Positions 25,801 through 36,890 of a DNA stretch of 53,396 nt are shown here, piece after piece. The notes under the pieces were generated by a model. It did not search any database. It had not been told where the DNA came from and worked only from the letters and a program-made list of their open reading frames with translations. The stretch is from Acidobacteriota bacterium (GTDB lineage Bacteria; Acidobacteriota; Vicinamibacteria; Vicinamibacterales; CAVVIG01). Location: NCBI GenBank assembly GCA_028876655.1, contig JAGWRA010000025.1:1-53396 (forward strand). Reading direction: 5' to 3'. A program made the position numbers and the translations under genes. Every line of letters starts with the position of its first letter. Within the stretch, counting starts at the first letter, position 1.

Positions 25801-25857
25801 CAGGCGCGAACGACTCGCAGGTCCGGGCGGCGCGGCCGCCCGGGCTTCCCCTCCTTC

Positions 25858-25893
25858 GGCCGGGCGCCCCAGCATGGGCGCCCGGCCCCTTTT
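25858..25893 (+). terminator. Intrinsic terminator after receptor 4
   Basis: Arms GGCCGGGCGCCC (25858-25869) and GGGCGCCCGGCC (25876-25887), with a six-base loop, are followed by CCTTTT. It is the only terminator of the receptor array with a T-run. A weaker GC hairpin precedes it near 25824-25844. Confidence 0.85.
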
Positions 25894-25939
25894 GCCCCGC
25901 CGCGACCGCCGCACGTCCGGAGTAGTATGAAGGGCGACG

Positions 25940-27562
25940 ATGAGCGCCCGACGCCGCCCGCCGCAGAAGACGACCAGCGCCCCGCCCGCACGGACATCCG
26001 CTTCCGGCCGCACGGCGCGACCGCCCGATCGCCTGCTCGTCGCCATCTGCGTCGTCCTGGCCACGATCGCCGCGACGCTCGTCCGGATCTGGTTCCCCTA
26101 CATCTGGCACGAGTCGGGCACGGCCGCGAGCGCCTTCTACCAGGGCGACACGCGGCCGTTCCTCGCGTACGCCGCCTCGATCGTCGCCGGGCAGCCGTTC
26201 GACAACGGCATCCCGTTCCATCCACCCGGCTGGCCGTTCGTGCTCGCGCTGTTCTACCGGCTGATGGGCTTCAATCCCCTGGCCGGCCAGCCGATCGATC
26301 CGGGCGCCATCAAGATCTTCGTCGCCGGGATCAGCGGTCTGTCGGTCGGGCTGGCGACGCTGCTGGCGGCCGAGCTGGCCGGCACCGGCGCCATGCTGGC
26401 CGTGGCGCTCCTCGGCACCTTCCACTTTGGCCACATCGTCGAGGGGACGACGCCGAACTCGGAGGCGCTCTACGGACTGCTCCTGACGGCGGCGCTGATC
26501 GTGGCGTGGGGCTGGCTGCGGCAGCAGGGACGCGAGGCGGCGCCGGGCTGGCGCGCGCTGGCGCGCCCGCTGCTGCTCGGGGCCCTCTGCGGTTTCGCGA
26601 CGCTCGTGCGCGCTGAGTTCGAGCTGTGCGCCGTGCTGCTGCTGGCCCTCCGCTGGATGCCGGGCCGGCCCCGGCACGGCCGCGTTCCCCAGAGCGCGGC
26701 GTTCGTCATCGGGATGGTGCTGCTGATGACGCCCAGCACCGTCGCCCATTGGCGGAGCCTGTCGGCGTTCAACGCCGCGCACACCACCGGCTTCCCCGGC
26801 CCGATGCCGACCTTCGCGCCGGTGACGAGCTACGGCGGGTTCAACTTCGCGATGGCCAACCACGAGAACGCCGACGGCGGGCCCAACAGCGACCATCCGC
26901 TGCTCGCCACCTGCACGTCGGCCGAATCGGGCGCGCTGGCGCAGGGGCAGCTCGACCTGTCCTGCCCCGGCGTCTACGACCTGTTCGTGCACGGCTACGG
27001 AATCGGCGCGGGCTGGCTGCTGACGCATCCGGCGCGTGCCGCCTGGCTGCTCTGGCGGAAGGCGGTCATGACCTCCGGGGTGTTCGCGCTCGGCTATTTC
27101 GCCGACGACCTCCCCGTCGGCGTCAACGGCACGCGGCGGCGGTCGGACCTGCTCGATCCGGCCGGCCGGCTGTTGTGGCCGATCCACGTGGTGCTGATCC
27201 TGCTGGGCCTGGGGCTGCTGTGGCGGCGGGAGCGGCTGGCGGTGGCGCTGCTGGCGGCGCCGCTCCTCACGCTGGCGGCGTCGGCGCTGGGCTTCTACGG
27301 GTACGTCCGTCTCGGCGTGGCGTACCTGCCCGCGTTCTGGGTGCTGCAGGGGGCGGCACTGGCGGCGATCGCGGATCGGCTGGTGACGTCGGCGCGCATC
27401 CGGCGGCAGGCACCGGCGCTGGTGCTGGCGGCGGGCCTGCTCGGCCTGGCCGCACAGGCGGCGACGGCCGGCGGCTCTCGCACGCTCTCGCTCGACGGCC
27501 CGCGGCGGCCCGACGGGTCGCTCGTGCAGGATGAGACGGTGAGGGTTGTCAGAGAGAAATAG
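25940..27562 (+). CDS. Multi-spanning membrane glycosyltransferase-like protein (GT39/ArnT type)
   Basis: A 540-residue integral membrane protein with a basic, Pro/Arg-rich N-terminus and about ten hydrophobic segments. The first TM (about residues 31-50) is followed by a short acidic loop and the conserved block DNGIPFHPPGWPFVLALFYR. This is the layout of dolichyl-phosphate-mannose or ArnT-like glycosyltransferases that use a polyprenyl-linked donor and act on the periplasmic side. A large soluble loop (about residues 280-345) has several Cys. The ATG at 25940 lies 11 bases after a TAGTAT hexamer. The acceptor and sugar are not deducible. It stands alone after the receptor array. Confidence 0.7.
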   Translation: MSARRRPPQKTTSAPPARTSASGRTARPPDRLLVAICVVLATIAATLVRIWFPYIWHESGTAASAFYQGDTRPFLAYAASIVAGQPFDNGIPFHPPGWPFVLALFYRLMGFNPLAGQPIDPGAIKIFVAGISGLSVGLATLLAAELAGTGAMLAVALLGTFHFGHIVEGTTPNSEALYGLLLTAALIVAWGWLRQQGREAAPGWRALARPLLLGALCGFATLVRAEFELCAVLLLALRWMPGRPRHGRVPQSAAFVIGMVLLMTPSTVAHWRSLSAFNAAHTTGFPGPMPTFAPVTSYGGFNFAMANHENADGGPNSDHPLLATCTSAESGALAQGQLDLSCPGVYDLFVHGYGIGAGWLLTHPARAAWLLWRKAVMTSGVFALGYFADDLPVGVNGTRRRSDLLDPAGRLLWPIHVVLILLGLGLLWRRERLAVALLAAPLLTLAASALGFYGYVRLGVAYLPAFWVLQGAALAAIADRLVTSARIRRQAPALVLAAGLLGLAAQAATAGGSRTLSLDGPRRPDGSLVQDETVRVVREK

Positions 27563-27572
27563 CTGTCAGTCA

Positions 27573-27642
27573 TGAGTTGTGAGTTGTGAGTTGTGAGTTG
27601 TGAGTCATGAGTTATGAGTTGTGAGTTGTGAGTTATCAGTGT
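27573..27642. repeat. Heptanucleotide array, left side of the S23 unit
   Basis: Nine consecutive 7-base units of the form TGAGTTG (variants TGAGTCA, TGAGTTA) run from 27573 to 27635, and a degenerate tenth unit, TCAGTGT, reaches 27642. The array runs into the stop codon of the four-helix-bundle gene. Confidence 0.9.
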
Positions 27643-28001
27643 CGAGCACCGAGACGCTGAATCAGGCTGTGCGTCATCCGCGAGATCTGATTTCCTTCAT
27701 CAATCAACGTGCTGACCGACTCGGGTGGCAGTGCCGGAAAGAGTCTCTCACAGAGCTCCAAGCAGGTGACCACCTCTTTGAGTGACCGGTAGGCGTAGGT
27801 CAGGAATCGGGTGAATTCGCCGTTCGTACCGCAGCCTGCACCTTCGGCTATGTTCAACGGCACGGAAGTCGCCGCCCTTCGCAGCTGAGCCGTCAGGTTG
27901 TAGCGCTCTTCCTCGGGCAGCCTGGCCGAGAACTCATAGATCCGAGTCACATAGGCCATCGCCCGCTGCCAGATCTCGAGCTGGTGACAGTCCTGACTCA
28001 T
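27636..28001 (-). CDS. Four-helix-bundle protein of the S23 / 23S rRNA intervening-sequence family
   Basis: A 121-residue small protein matching the TIGR02436 pattern. LEIWQRAMAYVTRIYEFSAR is followed by LPEEERYNLTAQLRRAATSV, then NIAEGAG and FLTYAYRSLKEV. The family was first described from open frames inside 23S rRNA intervening sequences, and related folds serve as accessory proteins of diversity-generating retroelements. Here it lies outside any rRNA gene, with heptanucleotide arrays in inverted orientation on both sides, its stop codon inside the left array and its start ten bases from the right array. No reverse transcriptase is nearby. The function is unknown, and the arrangement suggests a small mobile unit. 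Confidence 0.88.
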   Translation of the reverse strand: MSQDCHQLEIWQRAMAYVTRIYEFSARLPEEERYNLTAQLRRAATSVPLNIAEGAGCGTNGEFTRFLTYAYRSLKEVVTCLELCERLFPALPPESVSTLIDEGNQISRMTHSLIQRLGARH

Positions 28002-28010
28002 GACGCGAAG

Positions 28011-28052
28011 AACTCAACACTGCGAACTCACAACTGACAACTCACACCTGAC
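28011..28052. repeat. Heptanucleotide array, right side of the S23 unit
   Basis: Six 7-base units (AACTCAA, CACTGCG, AACTCAC, AACTGAC, AACTCAC, ACCTGAC) form the inverted counterpart of the left array at 27573-27642. It lies immediately upstream of the four-helix-bundle gene. Confidence 0.85.
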
Positions 28053-28063
28053 CGACTTCTCCC

Positions 28064-28771
28064 CTACACGTGATCGATCCGCTCGCCCGGCGCGTGGGGC
28101 TCGCTGCCGTCACGCAGCTGGCGGTCCAGCGTCCGGCTGACGGCGTCCTTCGATCCCAGTCCCACGGCCAGCGCCATGGCCAGCACCACCCCGCCGAACA
28201 AGATGCCGAAGGCGAGCAGCAGGATCTCCCGCCCGAGGCCGATCTGCTCGAGGGCCATCGTGCCGGCCAGGATGAGGACCAGCCACTTCACGCCGACGCT
28301 CAGCAGCCGGGCCGACTGGATCTGCATGTTCACGGCGCTGATGAGGACCGAGCGGGCGACGAAGCGGGCGAACAGGTCGCCCAGGACCAGGATGATCGCG
28401 GCGGCGACGAGGTTCGGCAGGTACCCGAAGACGGTCAGCGCGAAGTAGGACGGCATGGTCGCGTCGAGCGCGCTGAGGCCGGCGAGAAACCCGAGGAACA
28501 GGATCGTCCACTGGGCGATGCGCGCGACCATGAGCGAGGCGCTCTTGTCGGGCGCCCACTCGGCCAGCATCGCCAGGCCGGTGCGGCTGGCCCGCTGATC
28601 GAAGTCGAGGCCGCGGAGCAGGCGGTACAGCACGACCCGCACGATCGCGGCGACGACGATGGCGGCGAGGAACAGGACCACCAGCACGACGAGACCGGGC
28701 AGGAAGTTCGCGATGTTCTCGACGATGCGGCCGGCCGCACGGCTGAAGATCAGGTTGACCTGGTCCCACAT
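28064..28771 (-). CDS. MscS-related conserved TM-helix membrane protein
   Basis: A 235-residue membrane protein with four to five hydrophobic segments. It has two copies of the short TM-helix repeat found in MscS-like channels lacking a full beta domain (LPGLVVLVVLFLAAIVVAAI and LPNLVAAAIILVLGDLFARF), and ends after GGVVLAMALAVGLGSKDAVS. The pattern fits the Conserved TM helix family (PF05552) of mechanosensitive-channel relatives. The ATG at 28771 has AAGGAG six bases upstream. It is the last gene of the minus-strand block with trehalose synthase and the ClC channel, suggesting a role in osmotic response; gating has not been shown for this family branch. Confidence 0.78.
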   Translation of the reverse strand: MWDQVNLIFSRAAGRIVENIANFLPGLVVLVVLFLAAIVVAAIVRVVLYRLLRGLDFDQRASRTGLAMLAEWAPDKSASLMVARIAQWTILFLGFLAGLSALDATMPSYFALTVFGYLPNLVAAAIILVLGDLFARFVARSVLISAVNMQIQSARLLSVGVKWLVLILAGTMALEQIGLGREILLLAFGILFGGVVLAMALAVGLGSKDAVSRTLDRQLRDGSEPHAPGERIDHV

Positions 28772-30047
28772 GGGAGCTCCTTTCGAGGACGGAATCCGAA
28801 GTGCCGCTCAGGCATTGAACCGTTCGGGCCAGCGCCAGCGCGAGATCAGATAGGGCTTCTGGCGCTCGAACGCGAGGGCGAGCCGCTCGATCCGCTCGTC
28901 GACCACGGCGGCGTCCCCCGTGCCGACCTCCCCGAGGAACGACGCCAGCCAGCCCAGGTAGAGCGGGGTCAGCGCCCCCAGCAGGTGATCCGGCCGCAGC
29001 ACCCGCAGGCGATGCCCCACGGCGAAGTCGTAGATGATCCGCGCCCACAGCTCGTCATCCATGGCGAAGGCCCCGGCGGAGCCGACGACCAGCCGCTTCA
29101 GCGCGATGATCGTCGCCGGCGGCAGGACGGCCGCCCAGACGTCCCGCAGCTCGCGGTAGCCGAGCCGGAACGACTCGACGAGCTGACTCACCTCCACGGG
29201 GGGCGCCTCGGGCACCGCCGGCGACGTGCCGAACGCGGGGACGCCGGCCGACCCGCGGATGCGCTGCCAGACCTCCGCGCGGCGGGCCTGTTCGGTGAAC
29301 AGCGCCCCGATCACCTGGACGATGGTCGCGCTCAGATCGGGCGCGTCGTCGCGGCTCACGTGCCGGCGCGGGCCGAGCCGCGTCTCGCAGACCTTGAAGC
29401 CGCCGCAGACGGCCGCCGTCGTCGTCCAGATGTCGACGCCGACGCCATGGCCGCCGTCCTGCCAGCCGTCCTGTGCCAGCAGGTGGTCGAGCAGCGCGCG
29501 CGAGCAGCCGAACTCGCCGCCGGCCGGCTGATGGAGACGGACGCCGTAGAGCGCGCGGAACAGCGGATAGACGATGCTCCGGGTCAGAGCCCCTTCCTGG
29601 GGGGCGCGGGCGTAGCAGGGAGCGACGAAGTCGAAGCCGCCATCGAGCGCCGGTTCGATCAGTGCCGCGATCCAGTCGGCCCCGAGGCTGGCGACACTGG
29701 CGTCGACGACCGCGCAGGCGCGCGCCCCGAGGGCGGCGGCGGTCCGGAAGATGGCCGCCAGGGCCTGCGGGCGTCCGGGCAGGCCATGGTAGGCCGCTTC
29801 CAGCAGGTCGGCCGGATGCACCGGATAGGCGACCTGCACGAGGCGGCCGGCGCGAGGGCCGAGCGCGTGGCGGACCACATCGGGCGTCCCGTCGGTGGAC
29901 CCGCCCTCGGCCAGGACGATGCAGCTCTCGACGGCGGGCTGATGGCGCTGCAGCCCGGCCTGGACGGCCTCCATTACGGGCCCGATGGTCGCGGCATTGT
30001 TGTAGGCGCCGACGCCGATCACCACCGCGGCCGTCGTGGCCGCGGGC

Positions 30048-31706
<1,659 letters not shown>

Positions 31707-31791
31707 CGATGGCACTCCACGGGTGGATCCGATCGGCACGTGCGGCGGCGCGGCGCGGTTCGCGCCGGCGCGCGCGCACGACTGGGACCGC

Positions 31792-32910
31792 TCAGGTCCC
31801 GAGTTCCCCCAGCGTCCGGAGGAACGCTCCCACGTCCTGCCGGCTGACGAGGCCGACGACCCGGCCCTCGGTTACGACCGGGAGCTGGCTCGCTCCCGTC
31901 TGCTCCATCTGCTGCAGCGCCTGCCAGACGGGCGTGTCCGGCGCGACCGAGTGGACCCGGTCGAACGGCACCATCACCTGCGAGGCCGCGGTCGACGGCC
32001 AGTCGTCGCGCGGCACTTCCGTGATCCGGTGGAACGTGAGCAGGCCGGCGGCGCCGGCCGCCTCCATCACCAGGAACGCGCGGTCGCCCGTCCGCATGAC
32101 GTGTCCGTCGACGACCTCCTGCAGCGTCATCGTCCCGTCGACGGCGGGGACGTGCGGATCCATGACCTGCGCTACCGTATGACCGGCCAGCCGCCCCTGC
32201 ACGGCCTGCTGCTGGATCTGCCCGGCCGCGGCGTTGTCGAGGAACCAGCCGATGAACGCGATCCAGAGTCCGTCGGCGAACCGGCCGGCGAACACCTGCC
32301 AGACGCCGTAGAGGATGAAGAGGAACGCGAACCCGCGGCCGACCATCGCGGCGACCCAGGTGGCGCGCCGCATGTCGCGCGTGACCGCCCAGACGATCGC
32401 GCGGAACACCCGGCCGCCGTCGAGCGGGAACCCCGGAATCAGGTTGAAGATCGCCAGCGCCGCATTGATGTACGCCAGGTACTCCAGCAGGCCGAACAGC
32501 GCCCCTCCCGCCGGCGCCAGCCCCTTCAGGCCGTCGAAGAGCGCCGCCAGCGTGAAGCTGACGAGCGGCCCGGCGGCCGCGACGAGGAACTCGGCCAGCG
32601 CGCCGGGCGGGTCGGTGGCGATCTGCGCGACGCCCCCGAAGATGAACAACGTGATGCTGCGCACCGGGATGCGGAAGCGCAGCGCCACCGCCGAGTGGCC
32701 GAGCTCGTGCAGCAGGACGCTGACGAACAGCATCACCGCCGTCAGCGCGCCCATCACCCAGTACATCGCCGGCGCCCAGGTGGGGAACTCCACCGGGTAG
32801 TAGCTCGACGCGAGCGCCCAGGTGATGAGGGCGAAGATCAGGAACCAGGAGTAATCGAGGCCGATCGGGATTCCGAGTACCCGTCCGAGCGCGATCTGCT
32901 GGCGGCTCAT
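31792..32910 (-). CDS. Site-2 protease family (M50) membrane metalloprotease with CBS domains
   Basis: A 372-residue membrane protease. HELGH at residues 68-72 and NLIPGFPLDGGR form the intramembrane zinc site, with about five to six TM segments. The C-terminal 150 residues contain two CBS repeats (VAQVMDPHVPAVDGTMTLQE and ASQVMVPFDRVHSVAPDTPV) that could sense adenine nucleotides. Members of this family cleave membrane proteins within the bilayer. The ATG at 32910 has GGGAGGAAGC immediately upstream. It sits 58 bases after the ClC channel gene on the same strand. The substrate is unknown. Confidence 0.9.
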   Translation of the reverse strand: MSRQQIALGRVLGIPIGLDYSWFLIFALITWALASSYYPVEFPTWAPAMYWVMGALTAVMLFVSVLLHELGHSAVALRFRIPVRSITLFIFGGVAQIATDPPGALAEFLVAAAGPLVSFTLAALFDGLKGLAPAGGALFGLLEYLAYINAALAIFNLIPGFPLDGGRVFRAIVWAVTRDMRRATWVAAMVGRGFAFLFILYGVWQVFAGRFADGLWIAFIGWFLDNAAAGQIQQQAVQGRLAGHTVAQVMDPHVPAVDGTMTLQEVVDGHVMRTGDRAFLVMEAAGAAGLLTFHRITEVPRDDWPSTAASQVMVPFDRVHSVAPDTPVWQALQQMEQTGASQLPVVTEGRVVGLVSRQDVGAFLRTLGELGT

Positions 32911-32968
32911 GCTTCCTCCCAGGCCTCCTCCGGCCGCCCGCCTCCGCGTGCCGGCGCGGCTCTCCCGA

Positions 32969-34681
32969 TCATACCGGCACCGGCGGCGCGAGGCGACGCC
33001 TGATCCGGTCGCAGAGCGCGGCGGGCGCCAGGACGAGGAGGCGGTCGCCGGCCCGCAGCGTCACCCCGCCGTGAGCGAGCAGCGTCTGCCCGGCGCGGAA
33101 AGCGGCCGCCACGGAGGACTCGGGGACCTCCTCGAACGCCCGATCGGCAGGCCGCCCGAGGAGGGGGCTGCCCGGCGGGACGGCCCCGAGGACGAACTGG
33201 CGGCCATCGGGCAGGTCGACCGGCAGGCCGGCCGCCAGGATGTCGCGCAGGTTCACCGGATCGAGGGACGCCGGCAGGCGGATCTTGTGGCGCTCGAGCA
33301 GGCGGAGCGCGACGTTCAGGTATTCGGTGGTGTGGACGGGCGAATCGGCCGGCGAGGCCACCTGCGCCTCGTACAGGCTGATGTACTTCAACCGGAGGTG
33401 CCCCGAGAGCAGCGACTGGACGATCGCGCTGAACATGACGGCCAGGGCGGCCGGCACGAGCAGCTTGTAGCCGCCGGTCATCTCGGTGACCATCCAGAGC
33501 GTGGCGATCGGCACGCGGGCGGCGCCGCCGAAGGTCGCGGCCATGCCGACGACGACGAAGGCGGCGGCCGGCTGGTGGAGGAGGCGCCCGAGCACGCCGC
33601 CCAGCATGGCGCCCACGTAGAGGGTCGGGGCGAAGACGCCGCCCGATCCGCCGGACGACACGGTCAGGGCGAACGCCAGCAGCTTGGCGAAGGCGAGCGC
33701 GAGCATCAGGTCGACGGCGAGCCGGCCGTCGATGGCGAGCTGGATCCAGCCGTAGCCGCCGCCGAGGACCTGCGGCAGCTGCAGCGCGAGCAGGCCGAGC
33801 GCGAGGCCGCCAAGGGCCGGCTTCACGTGCGGCGGACCGGGCAGCCGGTGGAACGCGTCGCGCAGGCGGTAGAAGACGACCGGCACGAGGGCCGCCATGA
33901 CGCCGCAGGCCAGCCCCAGGACGAGGTACCAGAAGTAGTCGACGAAGGAGGTGGGGGCGAGCGCGGGGACGCTGAAGAGCGGCGCCCAGCCGACGAACAG
34001 GCCGTTCACCGCGTAGGCGACGACCGAGGCGATCATCGTGTAGATGAGGGCGTCGCTCTCGAAGTCCATCCCGTTGTAGAGGACCTCGACGGCGAAGAGT
34101 GCCGTGCCGATCGGCGATCGAAAGATGGCCGACAGCCCCGCGGCCATGCCGATCAGGACGAGCAGCCGCCGGTCGGCATCGGACCGGCGGGTCAGCGTGG
34201 CGTAGATCGATCCGAAGCCGGCGCTGATGAGGGCCGTCGGCCCCTCGCGCCCCGCCGCGCCGCCCGATCCGATGGTGATGGCCGAGGTCAGCATCTTCAG
34301 CGGGGGGACGCGGAGGCGGATGAAGCCCCCGGACCGGTGGTACGCCCGCACGGCCGTGTCGGTGCCGTGGCCCTCGGCCTCGGGCGCGATGCCGTAGACG
34401 AGCAGGCCGGAGATCAGGCCGCCGAGGGTGCAGGCGACGGGGACCAGCCAGAGGTGATGGGGCCCGATGACCTGCGTCAGGGTGCCGCCCTCGCCAGGCA
34501 GGCCGGGCGCCTGGTACCCGGCCAGACGCCGGAGGAAGAGGTCGTCGAACAGCCGCAGGAGGCACATGAAGACCTGCGCGCTGAGGCCGCCGATGACCCC
34601 GAGCAGGATCGTGTCGACAAAGAGGCGCCACTTCTCCTTGAACACGGGGGGATCGTGCCATGCGCCCGCGCGGAAGGGCAA
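32969..34681 (-). CDS. ClC-family chloride channel/antiporter with TrkA-C-like tail
   Basis: A 570-residue ClC protein. The selectivity-filter region reads GSGGAAGREGPTALISAGFG, keeping the gating Glu in GREGP, and about ten to twelve hydrophobic helices end near residue 430. The last 130 residues lack CBS motifs and instead look like a TrkA-C (RCK_C) ligand domain (FVLGAVPPGSPLLGRP, then LRAGDRLLVLAP). The start is a TTG at 34681 with GAGG six bases upstream; a GTG 36 bases downstream is an alternative with no visible ribosome-binding site. It is the promoter-proximal gene of the minus-strand stress block. Confidence 0.88.
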   Translation of the reverse strand: MPFRAGAWHDPPVFKEKWRLFVDTILLGVIGGLSAQVFMCLLRLFDDLFLRRLAGYQAPGLPGEGGTLTQVIGPHHLWLVPVACTLGGLISGLLVYGIAPEAEGHGTDTAVRAYHRSGGFIRLRVPPLKMLTSAITIGSGGAAGREGPTALISAGFGSIYATLTRRSDADRRLLVLIGMAAGLSAIFRSPIGTALFAVEVLYNGMDFESDALIYTMIASVVAYAVNGLFVGWAPLFSVPALAPTSFVDYFWYLVLGLACGVMAALVPVVFYRLRDAFHRLPGPPHVKPALGGLALGLLALQLPQVLGGGYGWIQLAIDGRLAVDLMLALAFAKLLAFALTVSSGGSGGVFAPTLYVGAMLGGVLGRLLHQPAAAFVVVGMAATFGGAARVPIATLWMVTEMTGGYKLLVPAALAVMFSAIVQSLLSGHLRLKYISLYEAQVASPADSPVHTTEYLNVALRLLERHKIRLPASLDPVNLRDILAAGLPVDLPDGRQFVLGAVPPGSPLLGRPADRAFEEVPESSVAAAFRAGQTLLAHGGVTLRAGDRLLVLAPAALCDRIRRRLAPPVPV

Positions 34682-34797
34682 CGCACCTCGGCCGTGCCCG
34701 GGGCCGGCGGGGCCGGGGGATTCCGGAACGCGGGCCGACTCCGCTAGACTGAGGCGGCCGGCCCGGGTGCGCCCGGGGCCGGCGGGACGGAGGCCCG

Positions 34798-35871
34798 ATG
34801 CCAGCCGATCACGACGCGCGGCCGCCCGACCGGGCGGCGGCGTCCGACGCGCCCGCCCGACCGGTCGACCTGTCCGGCCTCTCGGACGACCAGCTGCTGG
34901 ACCTGCGGATGTGCGACCTCGGCGTGCAGATCGAGGGGAGCTGGCTCGAGGAGCGCATTGCCGAGCTGCAGGCCGAACTCGAGGCCCGCGGCATCCGGTT
35001 CCGGCCCCACTTCTGGCTGTCGGACGAATGGTTCACGCCCGACGGGGTGGCGGGCGTCGCCATCCCCTTCTACCTGGCGCATCCGCGGCTGGTGAAGCTG
35101 GAAGAGGCGCAGATGCTGGAGGCCGAGGGGGGGACGCCCGACTGGTGCATGAAGATCCTGCGCCACGAGGGGGGCCACGCGCTGGACAACGCATTCGACC
35201 TGCGCCGGCGCCGCAAGCGGCAGAAGCTGTTCGGGCCGTCGCAGACGCCGTATCCCGAGTACTACACGCCGAAGCCCTACAGCAAGAGCTTCGTCCTGCA
35301 CCTCGACTCGTGGTACGCGCAGAGCCATCCCGACGAGGACTTCGCCGAGACGTTCGCCGTCTGGCTGACGCCGGACTCGATGTGGCAGAAGCGGTACGCG
35401 GACTGGCCGGCGCTGCGCAAGCTCGAGTACATGGACGAGCTGATGCGGTCGATTGCGGGCCAGGAGCCGCGGCACGCCTCGCGGCGGCGCGTCGACCCGC
35501 TGAACCGGATCACGCGGACCCTGCGCCGGCACTACCAGCGCAAGCGCGAGCACTACGGGCTCGCCTATCCGGACTTCTACGACCGCGACCTGCGGCGGCT
35601 GTTCAGCGATCGGCCGGACGCCGCCCGGACCATGACGGCGGCCCGCTTCCTGCACCGGATCCGGAAGGACGTCCGGCGGCGCGTGGCGGCCTGGACGGGT
35701 GAGTACCAGTACACGATCGACCAGGTGTTCGACGACATGATCGTCCGTTGTCGCGAGCTGAACCTGCGGCTGGCCGGCCCTGAGGATCTGGCGAAGCTGG
35801 ACTTCACGATTCTGCTGACCGTACAGACCATGAACTACCTGCACAGCGGGCGCCACCGGGTGGCGCTATGA
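34798..35871 (+). CDS. Putative zinc-binding metallopeptidase
   Basis: A 357-residue soluble protein with the gluzincin/metzincin-like motif HEGGH at residues 123-127 (RHEGGHALDNAF) and a third candidate ligand Glu184 in HPDEDFAETFAVWL. This matches the putative zinc-binding metallo-peptidase family (near PF15887); its substrates are unknown. No signal peptide is visible, so it is probably cytoplasmic. The Arg/His-rich middle could bind nucleic acid or anionic substrates. Its stop overlaps the start of the ATP-grasp gene (ATGA, 35868-35871), so the two are made together. A TAGACT hexamer lies near 34745. Confidence 0.82.
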   Translation: MPADHDARPPDRAAASDAPARPVDLSGLSDDQLLDLRMCDLGVQIEGSWLEERIAELQAELEARGIRFRPHFWLSDEWFTPDGVAGVAIPFYLAHPRLVKLEEAQMLEAEGGTPDWCMKILRHEGGHALDNAFDLRRRRKRQKLFGPSQTPYPEYYTPKPYSKSFVLHLDSWYAQSHPDEDFAETFAVWLTPDSMWQKRYADWPALRKLEYMDELMRSIAGQEPRHASRRRVDPLNRITRTLRRHYQRKREHYGLAYPDFYDRDLRRLFSDRPDAARTMTAARFLHRIRKDVRRRVAAWTGEYQYTIDQVFDDMIVRCRELNLRLAGPEDLAKLDFTILLTVQTMNYLHSGRHRVAL

Positions 35872-36890
35872 GGAAGCTCCGGGTCCTCGCCCTGCTCCAC
35901 GACTACCTGGTCCCGCCCGACGACGTGACCGGGCACGACCTGCTGGCCGTCGACTGGAAGACCGAGTACGACGTGGTGTCGACGCTGCGCGACATCGGCC
36001 ACGAGGTGAAGGTGCTCGGGATCAGGGACGACCTGAGCGTGATCCGGCAGGCGATGCAGGACTTCAAGCCGCACATCGCCTTCAACCTGCTCGAGAACCT
36101 GCACGAGGTCGCCGTCTTCGACCAGAACGTCGTCAGCTACCTGGAGCTGCTGCGGCTGCCCTACACGGGCTGCAACTCGCGCGGCCTGATGCTGTCGCGC
36201 GACAAGGCGCTGACGAAGATGCTGCTGACCTACCACCGCATCCCGGTGGCCGAGTCGGTGGTGTTCCGCGTGGGGCGGGCGGTCCACCGGCCCAAGCGGC
36301 TCGCCTTCCCGCTCATCGTGAAGTCGCTGACGCAGGATGCGTCGATCGGCATCTCGCAGGCGTCGGTCGTCGACGACGAGCCCAGCCTGAAGGAGCGGGT
36401 GAAGTTCATCCACCGGAGCATCGGCACCGACGCGATCGTCGAGCGCTACATCGAAGGGCGCGAGCTGTACGTCGGCATCCTCGGCAACCTGCGGCTGCGC
36501 GTCTTCCCGGTCTGGGAGCTGAAGTTCACCAAGATGCCGGAGGACGTCCACCGGATCGCGACCGAACGGGTGAAGTGGAGCGCGAAGTACCAGAAGAAGC
36601 ACGGCATCACGACCGGCCCGGCCCGGGACCTGCCCGACGGGCTCGCCGATCAGATCCAGCGGCTCTGCCGCCGCGTGTACCGGACGCTCGAGCTGAGCGG
36701 CTACGCCCGCATCGACCTGCGGCTCGATGCCGAAGGGCGCGTGTACGTCCTCGAGGCGAACGCGAACCCGCAGCTCGCCTACGGCGAGGACTTCGCCGAG
36801 TCGGCCGAGACGGCCGGGATGTCCTACGAGGCGCTGCTGCAGGAGATCCTCAACACGGGCCTGCGGTGGCGGCCGGAGCGGCCGGGGTAG
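35868..36890 (+). CDS. D-Ala-D-Ala-ligase-like ATP-grasp enzyme
   Basis: A 340-residue ATP-grasp protein related to D-alanine-D-alanine ligase. The central domain has PLIVKSLTQDASIGIS and IVERYIEGRELYVGI; the C-terminal domain has RIDLRLDAEGRVYVLEANAN, supplying the metal-binding Glu and Asn. The N-terminal domain (LLHDYLVPPDDVTGHD) differs from true Ddl, and there is no peptidoglycan gene nearby, so it more likely joins a carboxylate to an amine in a peptide or small molecule. It is coupled to the metallopeptidase by an ATGA overlap. The substrate is not deducible. Confidence 0.85.
   Translation: MRKLRVLALLHDYLVPPDDVTGHDLLAVDWKTEYDVVSTLRDIGHEVKVLGIRDDLSVIRQAMQDFKPHIAFNLLENLHEVAVFDQNVVSYLELLRLPYTGCNSRGLMLSRDKALTKMLLTYHRIPVAESVVFRVGRAVHRPKRLAFPLIVKSLTQDASIGISQASVVDDEPSLKERVKFIHRSIGTDAIVERYIEGRELYVGILGNLRLRVFPVWELKFTKMPEDVHRIATERVKWSAKYQKKHGITTGPARDLPDGLADQIQRLCRRVYRTLELSGYARIDLRLDAEGRVYVLEANANPQLAYGEDFAESAETAGMSYEALLQEILNTGLRWRPERPG

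Noticed and set aside
36230-36427. Overlapping small ORFs within the ATP-grasp gene.
   Set aside because: Out-of-frame shadows with no ribosome-binding sites.
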